DNA of 64,000 bases from Panax quinquefolius. Taxonomy: Eukaryota > Streptophyta > Magnoliopsida > Apiales > Araliaceae. Shown one piece after another: positions 45,961 to 57,107 of this stretch. The stretch's first letter is position 1. The number at the start of each line of letters is the position of its first letter. Under the pieces are notes generated by a model. It did not search any database. It was not told where the DNA came from and worked only from the letters and a program-made list of their open reading frames with translations. The DNA is taken from contig CM035167.1 of assembly GCA_020205615.1 (NCBI GenBank), forward strand, positions 35,724,015-35,788,014, read 5' to 3'. The position numbers were made by a program, and so were the translations under genes.

Positions 45961-46528
45961 TATAAGTAATATTATTTCATTTCAGATTCCGAATTCTACA
46001 CTCATTTTGTTAAGTATTGCTTCTATACTTATTGAAATTAGTAGAATATCCTTGAAATTTGCGTTTCATCTAGTATCGTTTCACAAGAATATTTTTCTGA
46101 ACATTCTTGTTAAGTTTTAACGTTTTCATACCAGAGTACTATTCACGGGGTACTATTCATGATAAAAATTGATTCATTTTCTGTCCAAATTATTTTTTAT
46201 ACGATATTATTCTTAAATTTTACTCCACAAAGCAGTATCATGTTTAGAATTTGAACATTATTAAATTCTGGATAAATTGAATTATAAATTTGTTAACTTT
46301 ATCCTTGCTTTCTTTTAATTGAATTCTTATATCATTGTCATCATCCTCATACTTATATTGTGATTAAAGTCATCTTTGGTCTGTAGTGAATATATGGACT
46401 GTTGATTGGTATGATTATGACCAAGGATTATTCAGTATAATCATGACCTGTAATGTTACAAATGATGTAGTAAAAGTTCTCATTGGCCCGTAGTGCATTG
46501 ATGGATAGTTGTTGGCATGATCATGACC

Positions 46529-46533
46529 ATTGG
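46529..46533. repeat. Target duplication ATTGG, left
   Basis: ATTGG at 46529-46533 and 56549-56553 flanks B2. Removing B2 restores a continuous B4 LTR (ATGACCATTGG then TGATAACACGAATATC). Confidence 0.97.
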
Positions 46534-47277
46534 TGTAAGACCCCAACTTTTATGAATAAAGATGAATTTTCTATAAATATCATTTTTGAATATTATGGAA
46601 TGAATTTGATATAATGTTATAGCTGTGGGTAATATTTATAAATTTTACAAAGTACGCAAGTTGTTATATAATATTCGATTAATCGGGGAATATTCGTTTA
46701 AACAGGGAATATTCGTACAACGACACAATCACTGGTGCACCCCACAACGGAATTATTGTCGGATTGAGAAAAAGACAAAAATACTTTATGAAAATAATGG
46801 CGGAAGTTTTACCGTTAGCTATTTGAAACACCCGGTGTTAAAGTTAAAAATACGATGTCTGGCGTGGTTAAGTAGTAGCACACGGTATTGATTATTGATG
46901 CTTACGTGAGAAGTCACTCAGTTTTGTTCAATTATTGTTACAGTAATTGTTGCATAGTATCTCATGTTATTTGATTCAATTATTGTCAATATTTTATAAT
47001 CAATAATTGAGATGACAAAGTTATTAATATTATTATTTGCAATATTAACGATGTCTATAAGTTATGTCAAGGAGAGGTTTGGTATCCTAATTACGCGCCA
47101 ATGGGGAGAAATCCTTATTGGAAAGCCCCCTCTTTCCTTGGAACGACCTGGTCGATTAATATTGTGAATTATAATAATGATGATAATTTTTTTTTATTAG
47201 TATTATTAATGTAATAAAACAGAAAAACTTTTTATATAAAACATAATACTTTTATAAAGTTATCTGTTTTATTATAC

Positions 47278-47570
47278 TATAAATAGAATATATTATATTC
47301 TATTATGCATAGTGTTTTGCATAGTAAAATCTTTTAATATAAAATGAATACTTTTATAAAGTTATTTCTTTTATTAGACTATAAATAGAATATATTATAT
47401 TTTATTATGCATAGTGTTGCATAGTGTCTGCATAGTGTTTGCATAGTAAAAACTTTTTATATAAAACATAATACTTTTTATAAAGTTTTGTTTTATTTGA
47501 TTATAAATAGAATATATTATATTTTATTGCATAGTGCAGCATAGTATCCTTTCCATTCTTCTATAAATAG
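47278..47570 (+). promoter_or_regulatory. Four TATAAATAG boxes in B2 5' LTR
   Basis: TATAAATAG at 47278, 47380, 47502 and 47562. The first three come from the 110-120-bp repeat; the last (TCTATAAATAGGATGC) is at the position shared with B1 and B3 and is the best candidate promoter. The 3' LTR keeps them at 54692, 54795, 54917 and, with one change, 54977. Confidence 0.7.
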
Positions 47571-47834
47571 GATGCTTAGTTAGAATTGAAAATCAAACCA
47601 GAAGTTCAGAGAATTCTCCTTCTATAATCTTGAGCGTATTTTTTTAAAGTTTAAGAAAGCTTTGAGCATAGAAATTAGTGCAAGTTTTCTTCAAGAATAT
47701 CATCGCCCTACCAGTCGGAATACTCTTCTTCTACGGCAAGGGGTATTATTTGTTGTACTTGTAAGGGATATTATTTGTTGTACTTGTAAGGGGTATTATT
47801 TCTTTCGTAATCAGGAAGAGAACTTCTGTTATTC

Positions 47835-48060
47835 CATTCTTTATTATTCTATTGGAACATCATGTTTGTGCATTTACGCATGACCTGGTTCCGTTCTTTA
47901 TAATTCGGTTGGAACATCCTGTCTGTACGGTTTACGCATGACCTGGTTCCGTTCTTTATTATTCTTTTGGAACACCATATTTGTGCGTTTACGCATGACC
48001 TGGTTCCGTTACTTATTATTCTGTTGGAATAACCTGTCTGTGCGGTGTATCGCATGCCTG
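47835..48060 (+). repeat. 57-bp array, four units, B2 5' LTR
   Basis: The unit contains GGAACATCCTGTCTGTGCG, then TTTACGCATGACCTGGTTCC and a GTTCTTTATTATTC stretch. The last unit is diverged (GGAATAACCTG). Confidence 0.92.
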
Positions 48061-49126
48061 GTGATTTCTTTTATTATTCCATTCTTAATTATACTCAGTT
48101 GGTTAAAGTTTTGACTTCTATACTCTATTAAATTAGTGGAATATCCTTGATATTTGCGCTTCATCCAGTATCTTTTCATGGAAATATTCTTCTAAGCATT
48201 CTTGAGTTTTACTCTACAAAGAAGTATCATGTTGACAATTTGGACGTTATTAGTTCCTGGATAAATTAATTCTTGAACTTGTTTTATTGAATTCTTATAT
48301 CATTGTCATCATCCTCATGTTTATATTATGTTGAAAGTCATCTGTGGCCTGTAGTGCATAGATGGACTTGATATGATTATGACCAGGGATTATTCGGTGT
48401 AATCATGACCGTAATGTTAAAAAGGATGTGGAAAAAGTCCTCATTGGCCCGTAGTTCATTGATGGACAGTTGTTGGCATGATCATGACCATTGATGAATA
48501 CACGAATATCATTGGCCCGTAGTACATGGAGAATTTGTGGTCATGATACTAATGAATATCCTTGACCGTAGTGCAGGAATGATGTGGATTATTTATTAAG
48601 TTGAGTCTCGACAATAAAAGTAATGAAAAACCTTTTAAATCATAGAAGATAGTAGATTTTATTCTATACTTGACTCTTCTAATGTATTGCATGTTCCGCT
48701 GCAGTTAAACTTGATGTTTGTTATATTTTATCAGTTTAACACTATTGAAGACTGATGATAATTTATTCTGCATTATCTTAGTCATAATATTTCTTACTGG
48801 GCTAGTTGAGCTCACCCTTTTGCTTTCATTGTTCTCTTTGAAATGAGAGCGTGGCGAGGGGACTAGTCGGGAGAGCGAGTGATGATTCGGATGATAGCAT
48901 TAGTAGTCATCACTATTCTATGAAATATTGTGAAAATAAATAAATGTATTGAGGACTTATTTTGAGTTTGAATACTGTTTAGAAGACAATGTTGTATTAA
49001 AACTCACAGCTTATGTTTTGTCTTATTTTACACGACAGTTGTATAATTAAGTTTTTATTTGTATTTTGTACCATGTATTTGACGACTCAGAATAGGTGAT
49101 GTATACCTATTTTGGGGGTGTCACAG

Positions 49127-49140
49127 TTGGTATCAAAGCT
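49127..49140 (+). promoter_or_regulatory. B2 primer-binding site
   Basis: TTGGTATCAAAGCT one base after the LTR end; one mismatch to the initiator-Met tRNA complement. Confidence 0.88.
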
Positions 49141-49312
49141 TAGGGATATGATCCCTGGCTAAGATGTGAGACTAGAACTAGGAGAGGAGAGACGGGGAAT
49201 TCCTTCGCTAGTATGACCTACCTAAGTTTATTTGGTATTTAATTGGTCGGTCATAGTATAAGGATAATATGTTGCATGTCAATTAACCCTTGTTTTGTGG
49301 TAGTATTTGAAA

Positions 49313-50510
49313 ATGACATCCGAGAATGTTGAGAATAGAAATGGAGCACAGGAGACCGTTGAGTCACCACAGATCAACACCTAGGAAAATGTGCATCAGG
49401 AAGGCAATAATCCTCAGGTGAACAACAACACTGACCAAATGGTGAACGACAGAATGTTTAGGAGCTTTCTGCAATTTGTACAACATCAGGCAAGAGAGAC
49501 TCCTGTCCAAAATGCAGGTGGAAACACTAAAAACTCTCGGATGGTCACCGTTAAACAGTTCAAGGAGTTAGGACCACCAGAGTTTATTAGAGAGCCAAAA
49601 CCACTTAAGGTGGAGACATGGATAAAGCAGATCACCAAGATATTTGATGTCTTGGGATGCTCCGAGGAGAAAAAGGCTCCCTTTGTCACCTTTATGTTGC
49701 TAGGAGAGGCAGATTACTGGTGGGAATCGGTAAAGCATACTCAACCTGCCGCACTGAAGATGTCTTGGGAGAAGTTCTAAGAACTATTCAACGACAAGTA
49801 CTTTCCCAAAAGTATTCACCACATGAAAGAGGTAGAGTTCATCAAGTTGGAGCAGAACAATCTGACCGTGTCGCAGTACGAAGCTAAGTTTGCTGAGTTG
49901 TCCCGGTTTGCGTCTCACTTGGTTGATAATGAGGAAAGAATGACGCGGATGTTTCTAAGAGGTTTGTAACCCGAGATACAATAATATCTAATTTCTCATA
50001 AACTTTGTTTGTATTCAGATGTTGTAAATAGGGCTCAGTTATTGGAGCGCGATAATGAGTCAACTCAACCAAGAGAAAGCATTCGACAAAATGATAATAC
50101 CGGTGGTAGCAGTCATCAAAGCGGTGACAACAAACGTGGAGGGAATCAACATGCCAGAAATGGTAACCACTTCAGTGGTAATCATGGCCAAGACAATAAG
50201 AATGGACATTTTAAGAAGAGGAGATTCAACAATGATGGAAAGACGTCAGCATCAGCACCCGTGGTTAAGGAAGGAGAAAGACCACCTATCATATGCTTCA
50301 ATTGCGGAGGGGAGGGACATATCAGTCCAAACTGCGCGATGCCATCCAAAGCGTATTATAATTGTGGAAGAGAAGGTCACCTAGCCCAATTTTGTCATGC
50401 ACCGAAGATAAGTCCAGTTGGAATGGTGACACAAAATACCGTCCTAGACAAGTCAAAACAGGTAGTTCAAGGGAGAGCTTTTGTTGTGACCTCCAAGAAA
50501 GCAAGGAACC
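49313..50510 (+). pseudogene. gag: B2 Gag, interrupted by stops
   Basis: The start ATG 49313 (MTSENVENRNG) is equivalent to that of B1. One frame runs into protease, interrupted by stops at 49382, 49778, 49967 and 49982. The capsid-like part includes FRSFLQFVQHQ, KQFKELGPPEF and YWWESVKH. After a basic, Asn/Gly-rich linker comes a complete knuckle CFNCGGEGHISPNC and a second one whose first Cys is Tyr (YYNCGREGHLAQFC). There is no extra ORF between primer site and gag, unlike A, C and D. Confidence 0.88.
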
Positions 50511-51163
50511 CAAACGAGGTCATCACGGGTAAGCTTATCATAAACTCTAGCGAAGTCTATACCTTATTTGATACCGGTTCTACCCATTCTTTTATTTCTC
50601 CTACTTGCGCTCAACGATTAAATTTGACTCCAGAGAAATTAGACTTTGACTTATCTGTGGAAACTCCGTTAAGAGAAACCTTCATTACATCCACTGTTTA
50701 TAAGTCTTGTTTTGTTCAAATCGGTACTCTCACATTACCTGTCGATCTTATTTCATTAAAAATAATTGCATTTGATGTGATTCTAGGGATTGATTGGTTA
50801 ACTACTCATCATGCAAAAATTGATTATTTTCGTAAAGTTGTTAGCTTTCATATTCCTAACCAACCTATTATGCGAATTCAAGCAACCAAACCATTAAAAT
50901 CAATCAATGTCATCTCAAGCCATAAAGCTATTCGTTTATTGAAAAACGGATGTCAAGCTTTCTTAGCCTGTGTCACAGATTTAAACAAAAATACGTCAGA
51001 TTTGAATGATATTTCTATTAATAAATTTCCTGACGTATTCCTTGAAGAACTTCCTGGCCTACCCCAGAGCGTGAAATTGAATTTTGTATCGACCTGGAAC
51101 CCGGTACAAAACCCATTTCCAAAGCCCCATATCGAATGGCTCCTATTGAACTTCAGGAGTTAA
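50511..51163 (+). pseudogene. pol: B2 protease and linker
   Basis: The frame continues from Gag. Aspartic protease, which would cut the polyprotein, shows an intact YTLFDTGSTHSFIS catalytic loop and a FDVILGIDWL motif. A one-base loss near 51060 (after EELPGLPQ) shifts the last 30 codons out of frame; RT resumes in another frame at 51136. Confidence 0.88.
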
Positions 51164-52360
51164 AGACCCAATTACAGGAATTGTTAGACATTGGTTTCAT
51201 TTGTCCTAGTACGTCTCCTTGGGGTGCTCCTTTTCTATTCGTGAAGAAGAAAGATGGGAGTATGCGACTTTGTATTGACTACCAGGAATTGAACCATGTC
51301 ACCATTAAGAATAGGTATCTGTTACCTCGCATTGATGAACTATTTGACGAGTTGCAAAGAGCACAATTCTTTTCAAAGATCGATCTTCATTCTGGATATC
51401 ATCAGCTGAAGGTTAAAACTGAGGATATTCCAAATACTTCCTTTAGAACTCGGTACGGGCATTATGAATTCTTAGTCATGTCTTTTGGATTGACTAATGC
51501 TCTTGATGCCTTCATGGATATGATGAACCGAGTATTCAAGGAATATTTGGATCACTTTGTGATCGTCTTTATTGATGACATCCTCATATATTTCAAAAGT
51601 CGTGAAGATCATGAGCAACACTTGAGGCTGATACTCCAAAAGCTTCTTGAAAACAAGCTTTATGCCAAGTTGAAGAAATGTGAGTTCTGGCTTGAAGAAG
51701 TAGCATTCCTTGGGCACATAGTATCAAGTCATGGAATATCTATTGACCCGGCAAAGATTGAAGCTATTCAAAGCTGGGAGCAACCTAAATCAATGACCGA
51801 AGTACGTAGCTTTCTCGGATTAGCTAGTTATTATCAAAGATTCGTGGAAGGGTTTTCTCGAATTGCTACTCCATTAACTCAGCTGACTCAGGAAGATATA
51901 AATTTCGGTTAGAGCCTGGAATGTGAGAAGAGTTTTCAAGAACTCAAGAGGAGACTCATTTCAGCACTTGTTCTGACAATACCATCTGGCTCGGAGGGAT
52001 TTGTCATCTACAGTGATGCATCGGGCAAAGGGTTAGGATGTGTTATCATGCAACATGCGAAAGTGATAGCATATGCCTCTCGGCAACTCAAAGAATATGA
52101 GAGGAATTATCTTACTCATGATCTAGAGTTGGCAGCGATTGTCTTCGAACTTAAAATTTGGAGGCATTACTTGTATGGGGAGAAAATGGAGATCTTTACG
52201 GATCATAAAAGCCTCAAATATTTCTCCACCCAAAAGGAACTCAACATGCGGCAATGAAGTTGGCTTAAACTGTTGAAAGATTATGATCATACAATCCAAT
52301 ACCATCCTGGAAACGCAAACGTGGTAGCTGACGCTTTGAGTAGAAGATCATATGCCGGTA
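51136..52360 (+). pseudogene. pol: B2 reverse transcriptase and RNase H
   Basis: RT motifs [31 protein letters not shown] and the catalytic FIDDILIY are intact in the open segment 51136-51912. RNase H follows in the same frame: [21 protein letters not shown] and VVADALSRR. Stops fall at 51910 (between RT and RNase H) and 52255 (inside RNase H). Against A1 the RT is clearly homologous but a separate family. Confidence 0.92.
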
Positions 52361-53942
52361 CGAGTGCGATATTGTCAACGCAAAGGCCCATTTTGTGTGA
52401 CTTGCAAAGGATGGAGATAGAGTTAAAGACTCCGGGGACCCATGTGATGATGGCAAATATACGAGTAAAACCGACTTTAATCGATAAATTTAAAGCTGCT
52501 CAAGCTACAGACCTGAAACTGATGCGTATGAGGAAGAAAGTGCAAGAAGGTGCTATGCCGGAAGCAAGAATTGATGAAGAAGGAATACTTCGAGTCAACT
52601 CCAGACTTTGTGTTCCTAACGACCCTGATTTAAAGTATAAAATCATGATGGAGGCGCACAACACACCGTTTGCAATCCATCCTGGGAGTGCCAAAATGTA
52701 TCGTGATCTTCGTCATACATTTTGGTGGAGAAATATGAAGAGAGAGATAGCGTTGTTTATCTCAAGGTGTCAAACTTGTCAACGAGTTAAGGCGGAGCAT
52801 CAAGTACCAAAAGGTCCATTGCAACCACTTGAAATTCTAGAATGGAAGTGGGAACATATTACTATGGATTTCGTTACCGGTCTTCCTAAGGTTTCTCAAG
52901 GCATAGATGCGATTTGGGTCATTGTTGATAGATTGACCAAGTCTGCTCATTTCTTACCGATACGAGAAACTTATACACATGAACGACTTGCTCGTATGTA
53001 CATAAACTAGATTGTAAGATTGCATGGTATGCCAGTATCCATAGTTTTTGATCGAGACCCAAGATTCACTTCACGATTTTGGGTTAGTTTGCAGAAAGCT
53101 ATGGGCACAGATTTACGATTTAGCTCGTCATATCATCCTCAGATGGACGGGCAGTCGGAGAGGACTATTCAAACTCTTGAAGATTTATTAAGACTATGTG
53201 TCCTTGACTTCAAAGGAAGTTGGGACAAGGTCTTACAATTGGTGGAGTTTTCCTACAACAATAGCTATCAAGCAAGTATTGGCATGGCTCCATTCGAAGC
53301 GTTGTATTCAAGAAAGTGTCATTCTCCAGTATGCTGGGATGAGGTGGGTGAAGCAACGTTGTTAGGACCGGAGTTGGTATGTATGACTACGAAAAAAATT
53401 CAAACGATCCGGCAACGTATAAAAACCTCACAAGATCAACAAAAGAGTTATGTTGATCTTCATCGAAAGGACGTGGAATTCGATATTGGAGACCATGTGT
53501 TGTTACGTGTTGCTCCATGGAAAGGAGTTACGAGATTTGGAAAGAGAGGAAAGCTTAATCCTCGATTCATTGGCCCATTTTTAATCCTCGATCGAGTAGG
53601 AACTGTGGCCTATAGACTCGCTTTACCGCTAAGTATGTCTCGTGTTCATAACGTTTTCACATATCTATGTTACGTAAATATGTGAAAGACCCGCACCACA
53701 TTATTGAGTTAGAACCGGATGAAATAGCGGAAGATTTAACGTATGAAGAGGTTCCTGTTAAAATATTGGATAAGAAGGAACATGTTCTACGCTCCAAGGT
53801 TATACCTCAAGTAAAAGTTTTGTGGAGGAACCACGATGTTGAGGAAATGACCTAGGAGTTAGAATCTGAGATGAAATCAAGGTATCTTTACCTCTTCGAT
53901 ATACCAGGTACGTACCCTAATTTCGAGGGCAAAATTTCATAA
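52361..53942 (+). pseudogene. pol: B2 integrase and chromodomain-like tail
   Basis: Zinc domain HNTPFAIHPG ... CQTCQRVKAEH, then catalytic residues in [21 protein letters not shown] and [12 protein letters not shown], all in one frame with a stop at 53008. The C-terminal module [14 protein letters not shown] is followed by a frameshift near 53655 in a T-run. The tail (KILDKKEHVLRSK, KVLWRNHDVEEM, YLYLFD) with a stop at 53853 is the chromodomain-like module of Tekay/Del elements. The polyprotein stop is TAA 53940-53942. Confidence 0.92.
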
Positions 53943-53953
53943 AAAGGGGAGGT
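53941..53953 (+). promoter_or_regulatory. B2 polypurine tract
   Basis: AAAAAGGGGAGGT directly before the 3' LTR; overlaps the pol stop. Confidence 0.88.
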
Positions 53954-56548
53954 TGTAAGACCCCAACTATTATGAATAAAGATGAATTTTCTATAAATAT
54001 CATTTTTGAATATTATGGAATGAATTTGATATAATGTTATTGTTGTGGGTAATATTTATAAATTTTGCAAAGTACGCAAGTTGTTATATAATATTCGATT
54101 GGTCGGGGAATATTAGTTTTAATAGGAAATATTCGTACAACGGCACAATCATTGGTGGACCTCACAATGGAATTATTGTTGGATTGAGAAAACGACAAAA
54201 ATACTTTATGAAAATAACGGCGGAAGTTTTACCGTTAATTGTTGAAACACCCGGTGTTAAAAGTACAGTAATACGCGTGGTTGCATAGTAGCATACAATA
54301 TTGATTATTGATGCTTACGTGAGAAGTCACTCAGCTTTGTTCAATTATTGTTACACTAATTGTTGCATAGTATCTCACGTTATTTGATTCAATTATTGTC
54401 AATATTTTATAACCAATAACTGAGATGACAAAGTTATTAATATTATTATTTGCAATATTAACGATGTCTAGAAGTTATGTCAAGGAGAGGTTTGGTCACC
54501 TAATTGCGGCGTCAATGGGGAGAAATCCTTATTGGAAAGCCCCTCTTTCCTGGGAACGACTTGGTCGATTAATATTGTGAATTATAATAATGATGATAAA
54601 TTTTGTTTTATTAGTATTATTAATGTAATAAAATAGAAATGCTTTTTCTATAAAACATAATACTTTTATAAAGTTATCTATTTCATTAGACTATAAATAG
54701 AATATATTATATTCTATTATGCATAGTATTTTGCATAGTAAAATCTTTTTATATAAAACAGAATACTTTTATAAAGTTATTCGTTTTATTAGACTATAAA
54801 TAGAATATATTATATTTTATTATGCATAGTGTTGCATAGTGCCTGCATAGTGTTTGAATAGTAAAAGCTTTTTATATAAAACAGAATACTTTTTATAAAG
54901 TTTTGTTTTATTTATTTATAAATAGAACATATTATATTTTATTACATAGTGCAGCATAGTATCCTTTCCATTCTTCTATAAATAAGATGCTTAGTTAGAA
55001 TTGAAAATCACACCAGAAGTTCAGAGAATTCTCCTTCTATAATCTTGAGCATATTTCTTTAGAGTTTAAGAAAGCTTTGAGCATAGAAATTAGTGCAAGT
55101 TTTCTTCAAGAATATCCTCGCCCTACCAATCGGAATACTCTTCTTTTACGGTAAGGGATATTATTTCTTGTACTTGTAAGGGATATTATTTGTTTATTTG
55201 TAAAGGGTATTATTTCTTTCGTATTCATGAAGAGAACTTCTGTTATTCCATTCTTTAATATTTTGTTGGAACATCATGTCTGTGCATTTATGCATGACCT
55301 GGTTCCGTTCTTTATAATTCGGTTGGAACATCCTGTCTGTGCGATTTATGCATGACCTGGTTCTGTTCTTTATAATTCGGTTGGAACATCTTGTATGTGC
55401 GATTTACGCATGACCTGGTTCCGTTCTTTATTATTCTTTTGGAACATCCTGTTTGTGCGTTTACGCATGACCTGGTTCCGTTACTTATTATTCTGTTGGA
55501 ATAACTTGTCTGTGCGGTTTATCGCATGCCTGGTGATTTCTTTTGTTATTCCATTCTTTATTATGCTCAGTTGGTTAACATTTTGACTTCTATACTCCAT
55601 GAAATTAGTGGAATATCATTGATATTTGCGCTTCATCCTGTATCTTTTCATGGAAATATTCTTCTAAGCATTCTTGAGTTTTACTCTACAAAGAAGTATC
55701 ATGTTGACAATTTGGACGTTATTAGTTCCTGGATAAATTAATTCTTGAACTTGTTTTATTGAATTCTTATATCATTGTCATCATCCTCATGTTTATATTA
55801 TGTTGAAAGTCATCTGTGGCCTGTAGTGCATTGATGGACTTGGTATGATTATGACCAGGGATTATTCGGTGTAATCATGACCGTAATATTACAAATGATG
55901 TGGAAAAAGTCCTCCTTGGCCCGTAGTGCATTGATGGACAGTTGTTGGCATGATCATGACCATTGATGAATACATGAATATCCTTGGCTCGTAGTGCATG
56001 GAGAATTTGTGGTCGTGATACTAATGAATATCCTTGGCCGTAGTGTAGGGATGATGGGGATTATTTATTAAGCTGAGTCTCAGCAATAAAAGTAATGAAA
56101 AACCTTTTAAATCATAGAAGATAGTAGATTTTATTCTATACTTGACTCTTCTAATGGATTGCTTGTTCTGCTGTAGTTAAACTTGATGTTTGTTATATTT
56201 TATCAGTTTAACACTGTTGAAGACTAATGATAATTTGCTCACCCTTTTGCTTTCATTGTTCTCTTCAGGAAATGAGAACGTAGCGGGGACTAATCGGGGA
56301 ATGGAGTGACGGTTCAGATGATAGCATTAGTAGTCCTCACTATTTTATGAAATAGTGTGAAAATAAATGTATTGAGGACTTATTTTGAGTTTGAATACTG
56401 TTTAGAAGACAATTTTGTATTAAAACTCACAGCTTATGTTTTGTCGTATTTTACACGACAGTTGTATAATTAAGTTTTTATTTGTATTTTGTACCATGTA
56501 TTTGACGACTCAGAATAGGTGATGTATACCTATTTTGGGGGTGTCACA
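53954..56548 (+). mobile_element. B2 3' LTR
   Basis: Same layout as the 5' LTR. Tandem donor-like GTAAGGGATA at 55151 and 55176. The 57-bp array has five units (55245-55535), one more than the 5' LTR. The acceptor-like CATTGTTCTCTTCAG at 56268 has a strong pyrimidine tract. No gene is present. Confidence 0.95.
55245..55535 (+). repeat. 57-bp array, five units, B2 3' LTR
   Basis: The second and third units (each starting with TTCTTTATAATTCGGTTGG) are nearly identical, marking the extra duplication relative to the 5' LTR. Confidence 0.92.
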
Positions 56549-57107
56549 ATTGGTGATAACACGAATATCTTTGGCCCATAGTGCATGGACAAATTCATGG
56601 ATGTGATACTAATGAATATCATTGGACGTAGTGTATGGATAATTAATTGATGTTGATTATTTATTGAGCTGAGTCTCAGCGATAAAATTGATGATAAACT
56701 TTTAAATCATAGAAGATAATAGATATCATGCTCTACTTGACTCTTCTAATGGATTAATTGTTCAGCTGCAGTTAAACTTGTTGTCTATTGTAATCTATCA
56801 ATTTAACACTGTTGAGAGCTAACAATAATTTATTCTGCATTATCTTGGTCATAATATTTTTTACTGGGCTAGTTGAGCTCACCATTTTCTTTCATTGTTC
56901 TCTTCAGAAAATGAGAATATAGCTAAGACTAGTCAGGGAATGGAGTGATGGTCCAAGATGGTTGCTATAGTAGTCCTCACTATTCTATAAGAATAGTGTG
57001 ATAATAATTGTAATGAGGACTTATTTTGAGTTTGGATATTGTCTAAGAGACAATGTTTGTATTAAAACTCACATCTTATGTTTTGTCGTATTACGCACGA
57101 CAAATAA
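56549..57107 (+). mobile_element. B4 LTR, second part
   Basis: It continues the B4 LTR after B2 (TGATAACACGAATATC), through GGGCTAGTTGAGCTCACC and an acceptor-like TTCTCTTCAG near 56908, and breaks at 57107 where C2 is inserted. AATAA at 57103-57107 is the candidate left target duplication of C2. The end of B4 and the rest of A2 should lie right of the window. Confidence 0.88.

Larger units (their letters stand above)
42562..46533 (+). mobile_element. B4 LTR, first part, with foreign block
   Basis: It starts TGTAAGACCCCAAC and follows the B5 subtype to 43745 (31-bp repeats, TATA box at 43483, GTAAGGGGTG at 43621). It then contains about 2 kb of unrelated sequence (43746-45764), and continues as B3-subtype LTR from about 45765. 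It is therefore a mosaic. It ends at 46533 at the B2 insertion, with ATTGG duplicated at 56549. Confidence 0.8.
46534..49125 (+). mobile_element. B2 5' LTR
   Basis: It runs TGTAAGACCCC to GGGGGTGTCACA. Three repeats of about 110-120 bp (47222-47545) each contain TATAAATAG, then a fourth TATA box at 47562. Donor-like GTAAGGGATA lies at 47761, the 57-bp array at 47835-48060. The CAG of the acceptor seen in the 3' LTR is lost here (CTCTTTGAAATG near 48836). No gene is present. Confidence 0.95.
46534..56548 (+). mobile_element. B2: complete family B element
   Basis: LTRs of 2592 and 2595 bp, primer site, gag, protease, RT/RNase H, integrase, chromodomain-like tail, polypurine tract and a perfect 5-bp target duplication are all present. 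Coding is closed by eight stops and two frameshifts, so it is not autonomous. It is inserted in the LTR of an older B copy and is among the younger insertions here. Confidence 0.96.
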
